Source: an uncultured Flavobacteriales bacterium (GTDB lineage Bacteria > Bacteroidota > Bacteroidia > Flavobacteriales_D > Crocinitomicaceae). From it: a stretch of 11,344 bases of DNA. The first letter of the stretch is position 1; every line of letters begins with the position of its first letter. Location of the stretch: the NCBI GenBank assembly GCA_903879765.1, contig CAIRMS010000227.1:1-11344 (forward strand). Reading direction: 5' to 3'. The notes below the pieces were generated by a model, which had not been told where the DNA came from, made no database searches, and worked only from the letters and a program-made list of their open reading frames with translations. Shown here one piece after another: positions 1 through 7,170 of this stretch. The translations under genes were made by a program, and so were the position numbers.

Positions 1-2
1 AC

Positions 3-290
3 ATCAATAAGGAAGTACTTTATCACATAAACTATGAGAATCTTACTGTTCAGGTAAGTGAAAGAGTAACTCATTCTGGGAAATTGGCTCATTATGCATT
101 GGTTTTTTCTGATAAGCAAAAGAAATACGAGCTCAATAAACACGGAGAATGGACCTTTTCTGAAATACACGAAATAATTTGTGCCTTAGAAAACATCCGG
201 AAAATTCATTTATTTTCGATTGATGGCTTTCACTTTAAGAAGGACATTATAGAAAGGATGAATTCCGATAAATCTTGCGGAAAAAGATAA
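3..290 (+). CDS. Hypothetical protein, 5' truncated by the window edge
   Basis: The frame is open from the first complete codon (position 3) to a TAA at 288-290, giving 95 visible residues. The true start lies to the left of the window. An in-frame TTG at 84 could act as a start but need not, because the frame stays open through the edge. The visible part is soluble-looking, with alternating hydrophobic/charged stretches (YALVFSD, IRKIHLFSIDG) suggesting an alpha/beta fold and a lysine-rich C-terminus. I see no signal peptide, membrane segment or family motif and do not recognise it. The next gene starts 9 bp downstream on the same strand, so the two are probably co-transcribed. Confidence 0.6.
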   Translation: MNKEVLYHINYENLTVQVSERVTHSGKLAHYALVFSDKQKKYELNKHGEWTFSEIHEIICALENIRKIHLFSIDGFHFKKDIIERMNSDKSCGKR

Positions 291-299
291 TACTTCAGA

Positions 300-815
300 A
301 TGAATAGAAAAACGACCATCATCCTCATAGAACTCTTGGTATACACGCTACTCTTTATCTTGGCGCTGGCGTTGTTCCCTGTGTGTAATTTTTACGTATT
401 GGCTAAAAATAAAGAGGTATTGACCAAAGCGCAGTATTTGTTTGATTTCAAAATCGCCTATGTTTTCCCCTTGTGTCAGCTCTTCGTTCTGATTGGTTTT
501 TTCAGTTTGAAAAAAGTCATCATTTTTCGAATGAATTATTTCATTCTTTTAGTCATGTTTCTTTCCTATGTTTTTATCAATTTGGGTTTCAAATTATGGA
601 ATGCAAGTCCCGTTGAACCAAATTTTCAGGCTGGTTATTGGTTAAGTCAATTGTTTCTTTTAACCACAATCACTCGCACATCTTCATTTATGAAACACTT
701 GAATGAAATACAGTTCCATCCAAAGTTGCTCCTAGCCTTCTCACTTCTGGCTAAATTGATTCCAATCATCATGCTGATATCCCTATTTTTGACTTATTAC
801 GGCACAAAAAAATAG
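300..815 (+). CDS. Small multi-pass membrane protein of unknown function
   Basis: A 171-residue protein starting with ATG and ending in TAG. It is dominated by hydrophobic stretches at roughly residues 6-28, 52-70, 79-97 and 142-166, with a weaker one at 111-125. This predicts four or five membrane helices. The connecting segments are short, and several carry lysine or arginine, consistent with an inner-membrane protein. No signal peptide cleavage site, catalytic motif or transporter signature is visible, and I do not recognise the family. It begins 9 bp after the preceding truncated gene, so it is likely the second gene of that transcript and may work with it. No hairpin-plus-U-tract terminator is evident after its stop. 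Confidence 0.7.
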   Translation: MNRKTTIILIELLVYTLLFILALALFPVCNFYVLAKNKEVLTKAQYLFDFKIAYVFPLCQLFVLIGFFSLKKVIIFRMNYFILLVMFLSYVFINLGFKLWNASPVEPNFQAGYWLSQLFLLTTITRTSSFMKHLNEIQFHPKLLLAFSLLAKLIPIIMLISLFLTYYGTKK

Positions 816-831
816 GCTGATGATTTGAGAT

Positions 832-933
832 ATGAATAAGAAAGTGAGCGAAAACGGTGATTTTCTACGCATTGAATTTATCGATTTCGACACGAAGCAA
901 ACGAACGACACCTTAATCGAGTTGGGAAATTAG
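832..933 (+). CDS. Possible 33-residue small ORF or gene remnant
   Basis: ATG at 832 to TAG at 931-933 gives a 33-residue peptide rich in charged residues (starts MNKKVSENGDF, ends LIELGN). It has no membrane segment or recognisable motif. It lies in the spacer between the membrane protein gene and the tandem repeats, 16 bp after the previous stop. It could be a real small gene, a decayed remnant or chance; the sequence alone does not decide. No convincing ribosome binding site or promoter is visible. Confidence 0.15.
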   Translation: MNKKVSENGDFLRIEFIDFDTKQTNDTLIELGN

Positions 934-955
934 GGATTCACGCTCGTTTCGTTCG

Positions 956-1018
956 TTTTCTGTTTTCCGTTTTCCGTTTTCTGATGTCTGTTTTCCGTTG
1001 TCCGTTTTTCGATGTCCG
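956..1018 (+). repeat. Tandem repeat, nine 7-bp units, consensus WTKTCYG
   Basis: Nine consecutive 7-bp units run in perfect register with no insertion or deletion. The commonest unit is TTTTCCG; variants include TTTTCTG, ATGTCTG, TTGTCCG and ATGTCCG. Variation falls almost only at unit positions 1, 3 and 6, and the single exception is one unit (1005-1011) with T at position 5. On the minus strand, which is the 3' side of the peptidase gene, it reads as an A-rich CGGAAAA-type repeat. The period is not a multiple of three and no gene covers it. Confidence 0.9.
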
Positions 1019-1020
1019 CA

Positions 1021-1060
1021 AGCACATTGGCAAATTAGCACATTAGCACACTAGCACATT
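1021..1060 (+). repeat. Tandem repeat, five 8-bp units, consensus AGCACATT
   Basis: Five 8-bp units run in perfect register: AGCACATT three times, plus the variants GGCAAATT (1029-1036) and AGCACACT (1045-1052). The array begins 2 bp after the 7-bp repeat and ends 4 bp before the stop codon of the minus-strand peptidase gene. In the peptidase transcript it would read as AATGTGCT units directly after the stop. From memory, AGCACATT/AGCAAATT-type arrays recur in intergenic DNA of Flavobacteriales; I could not check that here. Confidence 0.85.
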
Positions 1061-1064
1061 AACC

Positions 1065-2426
1065 TTACTTCAACTTTAAATCCAACAAATAAATAAAACT
1101 AGAAATCGCCGCAGCGCCTAACTCTAACTCGCGTTTGTTGACACTTTCAAAAACGTCACTCGGTGCGTGGTGGTAATCAAAATAACGTTGGGAATCCGGC
1201 ACGAATCCAAACAAGGGAATTCCTGGATATTGTTCTTTTAACGGACCAATGTCAACTCCACCGTATCCTTTTTCAAAAACGTGTAAGTCGTAGTTTTTGT
1301 AGTTTGGGGCAAAGGTTTGAAGAAAAGCAACTTGCGCATCGGAACCATCAACGCCAAATCCACGTGGGACGAATCCACCGCGATCTGACTCCAATGCCGC
1401 AATGTGTTTTTCACCTGCTGATTTCACCAATGAAGCATAAGATTTCCCTCCCATGTTTCCATTTTCTTCGTTCATGAAAAATACGACTCTCAAAGTGTGT
1501 TTCGGTTTGTAATTGAGTTCTTTCAGGATACGCAATGCTTCTAGACAATGAATGACTCCAGCGCCGTCGTCGTGTGCGCCTTCTCCTGCATCCCAAGAGT
1601 CTAAATGTCCACCAAAAACAATGATTTCTTCCGGTTTCTCGCTTCCACGAATTTCAGCAATGACATTGTACGAAGTTGCATCTGGAAAAACACGGCAATC
1701 CATTTCAAAAATAAATCGAACAGTTCCTTTAGCTAAAGCTGCAGATAATGCGCTCGCATCCGCTGTTGCCAAAGCTCCGGCTGGAATGCGTTCAACAGAG
1801 TCTTCGTAATGCATGGATCCTGTGTGTGGATGTATATCCTCCGGAAGTCCAAGGGAGCGAATAATCACCGCTTTTGCACCGAGTTTCCCTGCTTCCACAG
1901 CTCCATTTCCGCGAATCGCATAACAAGCTCCGTAGGCTTTGAATGTTTGAATTTGTGTTGCATCCATTGCTTGGTTTAAAAACACAATTTTACCTTTAAT
2001 CTTGGATGGTTTTGCTTTTTTTAGTTCGTCAATCGTTTTGAATTCAATGACTTCACCTTCCATCGTGCCATTTGTTCCAATAGAACCACCAAGCGCGAGT
2101 AGGTGAACTTTGGTTAATTGTCCGTCGGAAGTTCGAAACCAAGCACTTTCCTTTGTGCCTCTTTCCCAATGAGGAACTTTAATTTCCTGAAGGTAGACAC
2201 GGTCGAAACCATACGTATTCATCTTCGCTTGACTCCATTCGACTGCCATTTGTGCTTCCGTTGAGCCGCTTAATCTTGGTCCAATGTTTTTGCATAACTG
2301 ACGAAGGTTTTCGTATGATTGACCACGAAGCAAAGCCTCATCGTAAATAGATCGAATCATCAAGGAATCTTGTCCAAAAAGAACTGTGCTCAATGAAAGA
2401 ATACAAGCGGAAAGTAGGTGTTTCAT
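1065..2426 (-). CDS. Secreted M28 family zinc metallopeptidase (carboxypeptidase Q-like)
   Basis: This 453-residue protein is an M28 di-zinc exopeptidase related to plasma glutamate carboxypeptidase (CPQ). It is expected to trim peptides outside the cytoplasm. A signal peptide (residues 1-18 or so, MKHLLSACILSLSTVLFG) is followed by the catalytic domain, which is interrupted by a protease-associated-like insert at about 110-250. The expected metal and catalytic residues are visible: H274 and D276 in GGHLDSWD, D286/D287 in HDDGAG, the Glu pair E320-E321 in FFMNEENG, D348 in ESDRGG, and H419/H420 in YHHAPSD near the C-terminus. I chose the ATG at 2424-2426 because the signal peptide follows it. 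The frame is open further upstream, but that extension runs antisense into ychF. The gene is divergent from ychF, and the 8-bp repeat array lies just past its stop. Substrate specificity cannot be read from the sequence. Confidence 0.92.
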   Translation of the reverse strand: MKHLLSACILSLSTVLFGQDSLMIRSIYDEALLRGQSYENLRQLCKNIGPRLSGSTEAQMAVEWSQAKMNTYGFDRVYLQEIKVPHWERGTKESAWFRTSDGQLTKVHLLALGGSIGTNGTMEGEVIEFKTIDELKKAKPSKIKGKIVFLNQAMDATQIQTFKAYGACYAIRGNGAVEAGKLGAKAVIIRSLGLPEDIHPHTGSMHYEDSVERIPAGALATADASALSAALAKGTVRFIFEMDCRVFPDATSYNVIAEIRGSEKPEEIIVFGGHLDSWDAGEGAHDDGAGVIHCLEALRILKELNYKPKHTLRVVFFMNEENGNMGGKSYASLVKSAGEKHIAALESDRGGFVPRGFGVDGSDAQVAFLQTFAPNYKNYDLHVFEKGYGGVDIGPLKEQYPGIPLFGFVPDSQRYFDYHHAPSDVFESVNKRELELGAAAISSFIYLLDLKLK

Positions 2427-2441
2427 CGTTGAATTTTGCCA

Positions 2442-2449
2442 TAAAAATA
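2442..2449 (-). promoter_or_regulatory. Candidate -7 element of the peptidase gene
   Basis: On the minus strand this reads TATTTTTA, matching five of the six fixed positions of the Bacteroidota -7 consensus TAnnTTTG. It sits 15 bp before the peptidase ATG. No clear -33 TTG lies at the usual distance, so support is weak. Confidence 0.3.
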
Positions 2450-2523
2450 ACCAAAATCCATGGGAATCATTTGAGCTTGTAAAATCTAGCGCTTTCCGTG
2501 ACTCTGTCAGGCGAGATTCTTTG

Positions 2524-2531
2524 TATCTTTG
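2524..2531 (+). promoter_or_regulatory. Candidate -7 element of the ychF-fah-rel operon
   Basis: TATCTTTG matches the Bacteroidota sigma-ABfr -7 consensus TAnnTTTG at every fixed position and lies 19 bp before the ychF ATG, implying a leader of about 10-15 nt. The -33 region (around 2493-2507) has only a weak TTTCCG-like match. It is the only good promoter I see for the three downstream genes. Confidence 0.6.
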
Positions 2532-2550
2532 CTCACAAAAAATACGAAGA

Positions 2551-3648
2551 ATGGCTTTAAAATGTGGAATTGTCGGCTTGCCGAATGTTGGAAAATCAAC
2601 TTTATTTAACTGTTTATCAAATGCAAAGGCGCAATCGGCGAATTTCCCTTTTTGTACCATTGAACCGAATGTGGGAACGACATCCGTTCCAGATCCACGT
2701 TTGCAGAAATTAGAAGCGTTGGTGAATCCAGAGCGCGTTATGCCAACAACGATGGAAATTGTTGACATCGCAGGATTGGTAAAAGGAGCATCAAAAGGTG
2801 AAGGACTTGGAAATCAATTCCTAGCAAATATCCGTGAGACAGATGCAATTTTACACGTGCTTCGTTGTTTTGATGACGGAAACATCATTCACGTTGATGG
2901 AAGTGTGAACCCAATTCGCGATAAGGAAATCATTGACATCGAGTTGCAATTAAAAGACTTAGATTCTGTAGAGAAAAAGATTCAAAGTTTGGCTCGTGTG
3001 ATCAAATCTGGCGATAAAGATGCGGTGAAAGAAAACGAGTTAGCGCACAAAATCAAAGAAGGATTAGAACAAGGACGTTCAATCCGTGGCTTGGATTTCA
3101 CACAAGAAGAATTTGACATCATTCATAAATTCAATTTAATCACTTCGAAACCTGTGATGTACGTGTGTAACGTAGATGAAGATTCTGTAAAAACTGGAAA
3201 TGCACACGTAGAAGCTGTAAAAGCAGCCGTAGCAAGTGAAAACGCAGAAGTTATGATCATTGGAGCGAAAATCGAAGCGGATATTACAGAATTGGAAACG
3301 TATGAAGAACGTCAAATGTTCCTTGATGAACTTGGATTAGAAGAACCTGGAGTGAATCGTTTGATTCGTCAAGCGTATCATTTATTGAATCTACAGACAT
3401 ATTTTACAGCTGGAGTGAAGGAAGTGCGTGCATGGACCATTCGCAAAGGAATGACCGCACCGCAAGCTGCTGGAGTGATTCACAGTGATTTTGAAAAAGG
3501 ATTTATTCGCGCAGAAGTGATGAAATACAATGACTTCATTACCTACGGATCTGAAAGCGCTGTCAAAGAAGCTGGAAAATTCAAAGTAGAAGGAAAAGAA
3601 TACGTAGTAGAAGATGGAGATGTGATGCATTTCCGTTTCAACGTTTAA
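2551..3648 (+). CDS. ychF: Ribosome-binding ATPase YchF (OLA1/Obg family)
   Basis: A 365-residue protein, matching the family's usual length of about 363. YchF is a cytoplasmic P-loop nucleotidase that binds ribosomes and prefers ATP to GTP. The G1 loop GLPNVGKS is at residues 9-16 and the G3 motif DIAGL at 72-76. The G4 motif is NVDE (207-210) instead of NKxD, the change that explains ATP preference in this family. H114 in NIIH aligns with the catalytic histidine known from E. coli YchF. A coiled-coil/helical region (about 130-200) and a C-terminal TGS domain (about 282-363) follow. I chose the ATG at 2551 because the family starts MALKCGIVGLP; a longer in-frame extension to 2386 would overlap the divergent peptidase start. 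It heads a plus-strand cluster, with fumarylacetoacetase starting 12 bp after its stop. Confidence 0.97.
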   Translation: MALKCGIVGLPNVGKSTLFNCLSNAKAQSANFPFCTIEPNVGTTSVPDPRLQKLEALVNPERVMPTTMEIVDIAGLVKGASKGEGLGNQFLANIRETDAILHVLRCFDDGNIIHVDGSVNPIRDKEIIDIELQLKDLDSVEKKIQSLARVIKSGDKDAVKENELAHKIKEGLEQGRSIRGLDFTQEEFDIIHKFNLITSKPVMYVCNVDEDSVKTGNAHVEAVKAAVASENAEVMIIGAKIEADITELETYEERQMFLDELGLEEPGVNRLIRQAYHLLNLQTYFTAGVKEVRAWTIRKGMTAPQAAGVIHSDFEKGFIRAEVMKYNDFITYGSESAVKEAGKFKVEGKEYVVEDGDVMHFRFNV

Positions 3649-3660
3649 TACAAGTAGAAC

Positions 3661-4929
3661 ATGATAGCAGCAAATAATCCAAGTTTACGTTCATGGATTT
3701 CGGTTCCGGAAGGATCTGACTTCCCAATTCAAAACCTTCCTTTTGGCGTATTTACGAAAAGTGGATCCACAGCTTGTGTTGGAACGCGCATTGGCGATAC
3801 AGTGATTGATTTATCCATACTTGCAGCATCTGGTCAACTTCACGTTGATGGATTTACAGTGGAAGATTTCGCACAAGAATTTTTGAATCCCATGATGAAA
3901 AAAGGAAAAGAGGCAACACGTCGTTTGCGTCAAGCCCTTTCGGATCTTTTCTCAACGGAAAATCACGCTGCAGCTACAAATGAAGCGATTCAAAAGGCAT
4001 TGTTTTCAGTAAATGAAGTAGACATGTGCATGCCGGTTCAAATTGGTGATTACACAGACTTTTATTCAAGCAAAGAACACGCAACAAATGTTGGAATCAT
4101 GTTCCGTGATCCAGCAAACGCTTTGTTGCCAAACTGGTTATGGATTCCTGTTGGATACCACGGACGTTCGTCTTCTGTGATTATTTCTGGACAGGATATT
4201 CATCGTCCAAAAGGACAAATCAAACCGGACGATAACGAACCGCCAATTTACGCAGCGTCTCGTCAAGTTGATTTCGAATTAGAAATGGGATTCATCACCT
4301 ACGATGGAAAACCGTTAGGTGATTCTATTTCTACCAACGAAGCTGAAGACTATATTTTCGGAATGTGCTTATTCAACGATTGGTCTGCACGTGACATTCA
4401 GAAATGGGAATATGTTCCACTTGGACCATTCCTAGCGAAAAACTTTGCTTCGTCTATTTCTTGCTGGATTGTGACTATGGATGCATTGCAACCGTTTGCA
4501 GTGAATTCACCTGAACAAGATCCAGCGGTGCTTTCATATTTGAAATTTGAAGGAAAGAAATCATACGACATTCACCTTCAAGTTGGAATGACTCCGGAAA
4601 ACACAACGGAAAAAATCATTTCTAACTCGAATTTTAAATACATGTACTGGAACATGTCTCAACAATTAGCACATCATACGGTGAACGGATGCAATGTGCG
4701 TTGTGGTGATTTAATGGGTTCAGGGACAATTTCAGGTTCCACTCCTGATTCCTTTGGTTCGATGTTGGAATTGGCTTGGAAAGGAACAAAACCAATACTG
4801 ATGAACGATGGAACGGAACGACGCTTTATTCAAGATGGTGATACCGTTACGATGCGTGGCTATTGTCAGAATAATGATGTTCGAATTGGCTTCGGTGAAG
4901 TAAAAGCAAAAATTTTACCTTCAAAATAA
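3661..4929 (+). CDS. fahA: Fumarylacetoacetase (FAH), last enzyme of tyrosine degradation
   Basis: This 422-residue protein closely resembles animal-type fumarylacetoacetase (EC 3.7.1.2), which hydrolyses 4-fumarylacetoacetate to fumarate and acetoacetate in the cytoplasm. The N-terminal SH3-like domain spans about 1-120 and the C-terminal FAH fold about 121-420. Metal-site and catalytic residues aligned with human FAH are present: D133 in GDYTDFYSS, H140 in KEHATNVG, E206 and E208 in FELEMG, D240 in FNDWSARD, K260, T356 in SGTISG and E370 in SMLE. The blocks IQKWEYVPLGPFLAK and FKYMYW are nearly the same as in vertebrate enzymes. It lies 12 bp after ychF and its TAA directly abuts the ATG of rel, so the three are very probably one transcript. 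No other tyrosine or homogentisate enzyme is in the window. The residue correspondence is from memory of the human sequence. Confidence 0.96.
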   Translation: MIAANNPSLRSWISVPEGSDFPIQNLPFGVFTKSGSTACVGTRIGDTVIDLSILAASGQLHVDGFTVEDFAQEFLNPMMKKGKEATRRLRQALSDLFSTENHAAATNEAIQKALFSVNEVDMCMPVQIGDYTDFYSSKEHATNVGIMFRDPANALLPNWLWIPVGYHGRSSSVIISGQDIHRPKGQIKPDDNEPPIYAASRQVDFELEMGFITYDGKPLGDSISTNEAEDYIFGMCLFNDWSARDIQKWEYVPLGPFLAKNFASSISCWIVTMDALQPFAVNSPEQDPAVLSYLKFEGKKSYDIHLQVGMTPENTTEKIISNSNFKYMYWNMSQQLAHHTVNGCNVRCGDLMGSGTISGSTPDSFGSMLELAWKGTKPILMNDGTERRFIQDGDTVTMRGYCQNNDVRIGFGEVKAKILPSK

Positions 4930-7170
4930 ATGCAAGCATACGATTCCAGTCAAATTGATTTAGAAAGAGAACGCGTTGAAATTTTAAATGCGTTTAAAGG
5001 CTTGTTAAGAGCCATGAAGGATCGAAGTCGTGAGGAGACTAAGATGATCCGTAAGGCTTTCGATATTGCACTGGAAGCGCACAAAGATATGCGTCGCAAA
5101 TCTGGCGAACCGTATATTTATCATCCGATTGCCGTTGCTAGAATTTGCGCGGAAGAAATGGGATTGGAGCCAATCGCTGTGGCTTGTGCATTGTTGCACG
5201 ATACGGTGGAAGATACTTATATCACCTTACAAGACATCGAAGATATTTTCGGTTCCAAAGTAAGAACCATCATTGATGGACTCACGAAAATCCCAGAAGT
5301 TTTCGACGAGAATACCTCCATTCAAGCGGAGAATTTCCGTAAAATGATTCTCACCATTTCTGATGATTTCCGTGTCGTACTTATTAAACTAGCGGATCGA
5401 CTTCACAACATGCGTACGCTTTCAAGCATGAAGGTCGAAAAGCAATTGAAAATAGCATCCGAAACACGCTTTTTGTATGCTCCTTTAGCTCACCGATTGG
5501 GCTTATATCCAATCAAAACGGAATTGGAAGATCTTTCCATGAAGTACTGTGAACCAGAGGTGTTTAAAGACATTGACTCCAAACTTAAAAGCACACAAGA
5601 TGTCAGAAATCGGTTTATTCGTCGATTCGTTGCGCCAATTAAAGAGGAACTAGAGAATCAAGGATATCATTTCGATATCAAAGCGCGTCCAAAATCAATT
5701 TTTTCGATTTGGCGTAAAATGCAATCGAAAAACGTTCCTTTCGAAGAGGTGTTTGACTTATTTGCCCTGCGCATCATTGTCGACACTCCCTACGAATTGG
5801 AAAAAGCGGATTGTTGGAGAATTTACAGTATTGTGACCGATTTTTACCAGCCAAGTCCGGACCGCTTGCGTGACTGGATTTCGACTCCAAGAGCGAATGG
5901 ATACGAATCCTTGCATACAACGGTGATGTCCCCACAAGGACGATGGGTAGAGGTGCAAATTCGTTCCAAACGAATGGATGATATCGCTGAACATGGATTA
6001 GCGGCACATTATAAATACAAAGAATCGAAGACGGACGAAAATAAATTCGATCGTTGGATTGCGGAAATCCGTGATTTATTAGATAGTCCAGACATGAATG
6101 CTTTGGACTTTGTCAATGACTTCAAACTGAACTTGTTCAATGACGAAATCTACGTATTTACACCTAAAGGGGAGTTACGTGTTTTGCCAACAGGTTCAAC
6201 GATATTAGATTTTGCTTACGACATACACACGGAAATTGGTGATCGTTGCATTGGTGCAAAAGTCAATAACCGTTTAATGCCATTGAGTTATCAATTGTTA
6301 AACGGCGATCAATTGGAGATTTTAACCTCCAAAAAACAAAAGCCAAATGATGAATGGTTGAAATTTGTGGTTACGGCGCGTGCAAAACAAAAAATTAAAT
6401 CCTCTCTCAACGAAGAAAGAAAACAGATCGCTTCCGATGGAAAGGAAATTCTAGAGCGAAAGTTCAAGCAATTTAATGTCCGCATGACGCAAGAAAATAT
6501 TCAGTATTTAACGAATCATTTTCATGTATCGACCATTAGCGAACTCTATTTTCGCATTGCCAAAGGGAAAGTTGATCTGTCCAAACTACGCGAATTGGAA
6601 GTAGTAAATGGGATGCTTCAATCCCAGAAAAAAATCCAATCTAAAAAAATCAACAGTGGTTCAGAGGAAGGTACTTTCGAGGGAATCAACACGGATAAGG
6701 ATACGATCATTATCGGTGAGGATTTCAAAGGCTTTGATTACCAATTGGCTCGATGTTGTAATCCAATTCCTGGAGATAAGATTTTTGGTTTCATTACCAT
6801 CAGTAGTGGGATTAAAATTCACCGTTTTACCTGTCCGAATGCCGTTCACTTGATGTCAAAATTAGCCTACCGATGCCTCAAGGCGAAGTGGGAAGGTGAG
6901 CAATTAGTGGAGCGAATTGCTGCTATCCGAATCGTTGGAATTGATCAATTGGGGATGGTAAATCGTTTGACAGAAATCATCTCAAAACAAAATCATGTGA
7001 ACATGAAAAGTATTTCATTTGAAACGAATGATGGCGTTTTTGAAGGTCGAATCAAAGTGTTGGTTTTTGATACCGCACAATTGGAACAATTAACTCGGAA
7101 ATTCGAGGAGGTAGAAGGTGTTCAGCGTGTCACCCGTTGGGATTCAGCAGAAGGCGAAGAGATTCAATAA
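4930..7170 (+). CDS. rel: Bifunctional RelA/SpoT-type (p)ppGpp synthetase/hydrolase
   Basis: A 746-residue long RSH protein, the typical length. It makes (p)ppGpp from ATP and GTP/GDP and hydrolyses it, setting the stringent response. The HD hydrolase domain (about 40-200) looks intact: H65 in YHPIAVA, H90-D91 and E94-D95 in LLHDTVEDT, and D156 and N160 in LADRLHNMRTL. Synthetase features follow: RPKSIFSIWRKM (253-264), D276 and R281 in FDLFALRI, GYESLHTTV (324-332), VEVQIRSK (340-347) and the EHGLAAHYKYK block. Then come a TGS domain (about 405-467), a helical linker, a CC/zinc-finger region with C609, C610, H631 and C635, and an ACT domain (about 665-738). The intact hydrolase motifs argue against a synthetase-only RelA. 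The start codon immediately follows the fumarylacetoacetase stop, which suggests coupled translation. The gene ends 7 bp inside the convergent ostA-like gene. Confidence 0.96.
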   Translation: MQAYDSSQIDLERERVEILNAFKGLLRAMKDRSREETKMIRKAFDIALEAHKDMRRKSGEPYIYHPIAVARICAEEMGLEPIAVACALLHDTVEDTYITLQDIEDIFGSKVRTIIDGLTKIPEVFDENTSIQAENFRKMILTISDDFRVVLIKLADRLHNMRTLSSMKVEKQLKIASETRFLYAPLAHRLGLYPIKTELEDLSMKYCEPEVFKDIDSKLKSTQDVRNRFIRRFVAPIKEELENQGYHFDIKARPKSIFSIWRKMQSKNVPFEEVFDLFALRIIVDTPYELEKADCWRIYSIVTDFYQPSPDRLRDWISTPRANGYESLHTTVMSPQGRWVEVQIRSKRMDDIAEHGLAAHYKYKESKTDENKFDRWIAEIRDLLDSPDMNALDFVNDFKLNLFNDEIYVFTPKGELRVLPTGSTILDFAYDIHTEIGDRCIGAKVNNRLMPLSYQLLNGDQLEILTSKKQKPNDEWLKFVVTARAKQKIKSSLNEERKQIASDGKEILERKFKQFNVRMTQENIQYLTNHFHVSTISELYFRIAKGKVDLSKLRELEVVNGMLQSQKKIQSKKINSGSEEGTFEGINTDKDTIIIGEDFKGFDYQLARCCNPIPGDKIFGFITISSGIKIHRFTCPNAVHLMSKLAYRCLKAKWEGEQLVERIAAIRIVGIDQLGMVNRLTEIISKQNHVNMKSISFETNDGVFEGRIKVLVFDTAQLEQLTRKFEEVEGVQRVTRWDSAEGEEIQ

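Noticed and set aside
899..958. 10-bp inverted repeat AAACGAACGA (899-908) and TCGTTCGTTT (949-958)
   Set aside because: The 40-bp loop is long, the arms are low-complexity, and no U-tract follows. It is too weak for a terminator or attachment site.
956..1060. CRISPR array
   Set aside because: The units are only 7-8 bp and directly adjoining, with no spacers, and no cas genes are nearby.
2386..2550. Upstream in-frame extension of ychF
   Set aside because: It would overlap the divergent peptidase start and the -7 element. The family N-terminus begins exactly at the ATG at 2551.
2427..2768. Minus-strand upstream extension of the peptidase reading frame
   Set aside because: It runs antisense through the start of ychF, and the signal peptide begins only at the ATG at 2424-2426. 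The open frame is the known mirror effect of the P-loop coding strand.
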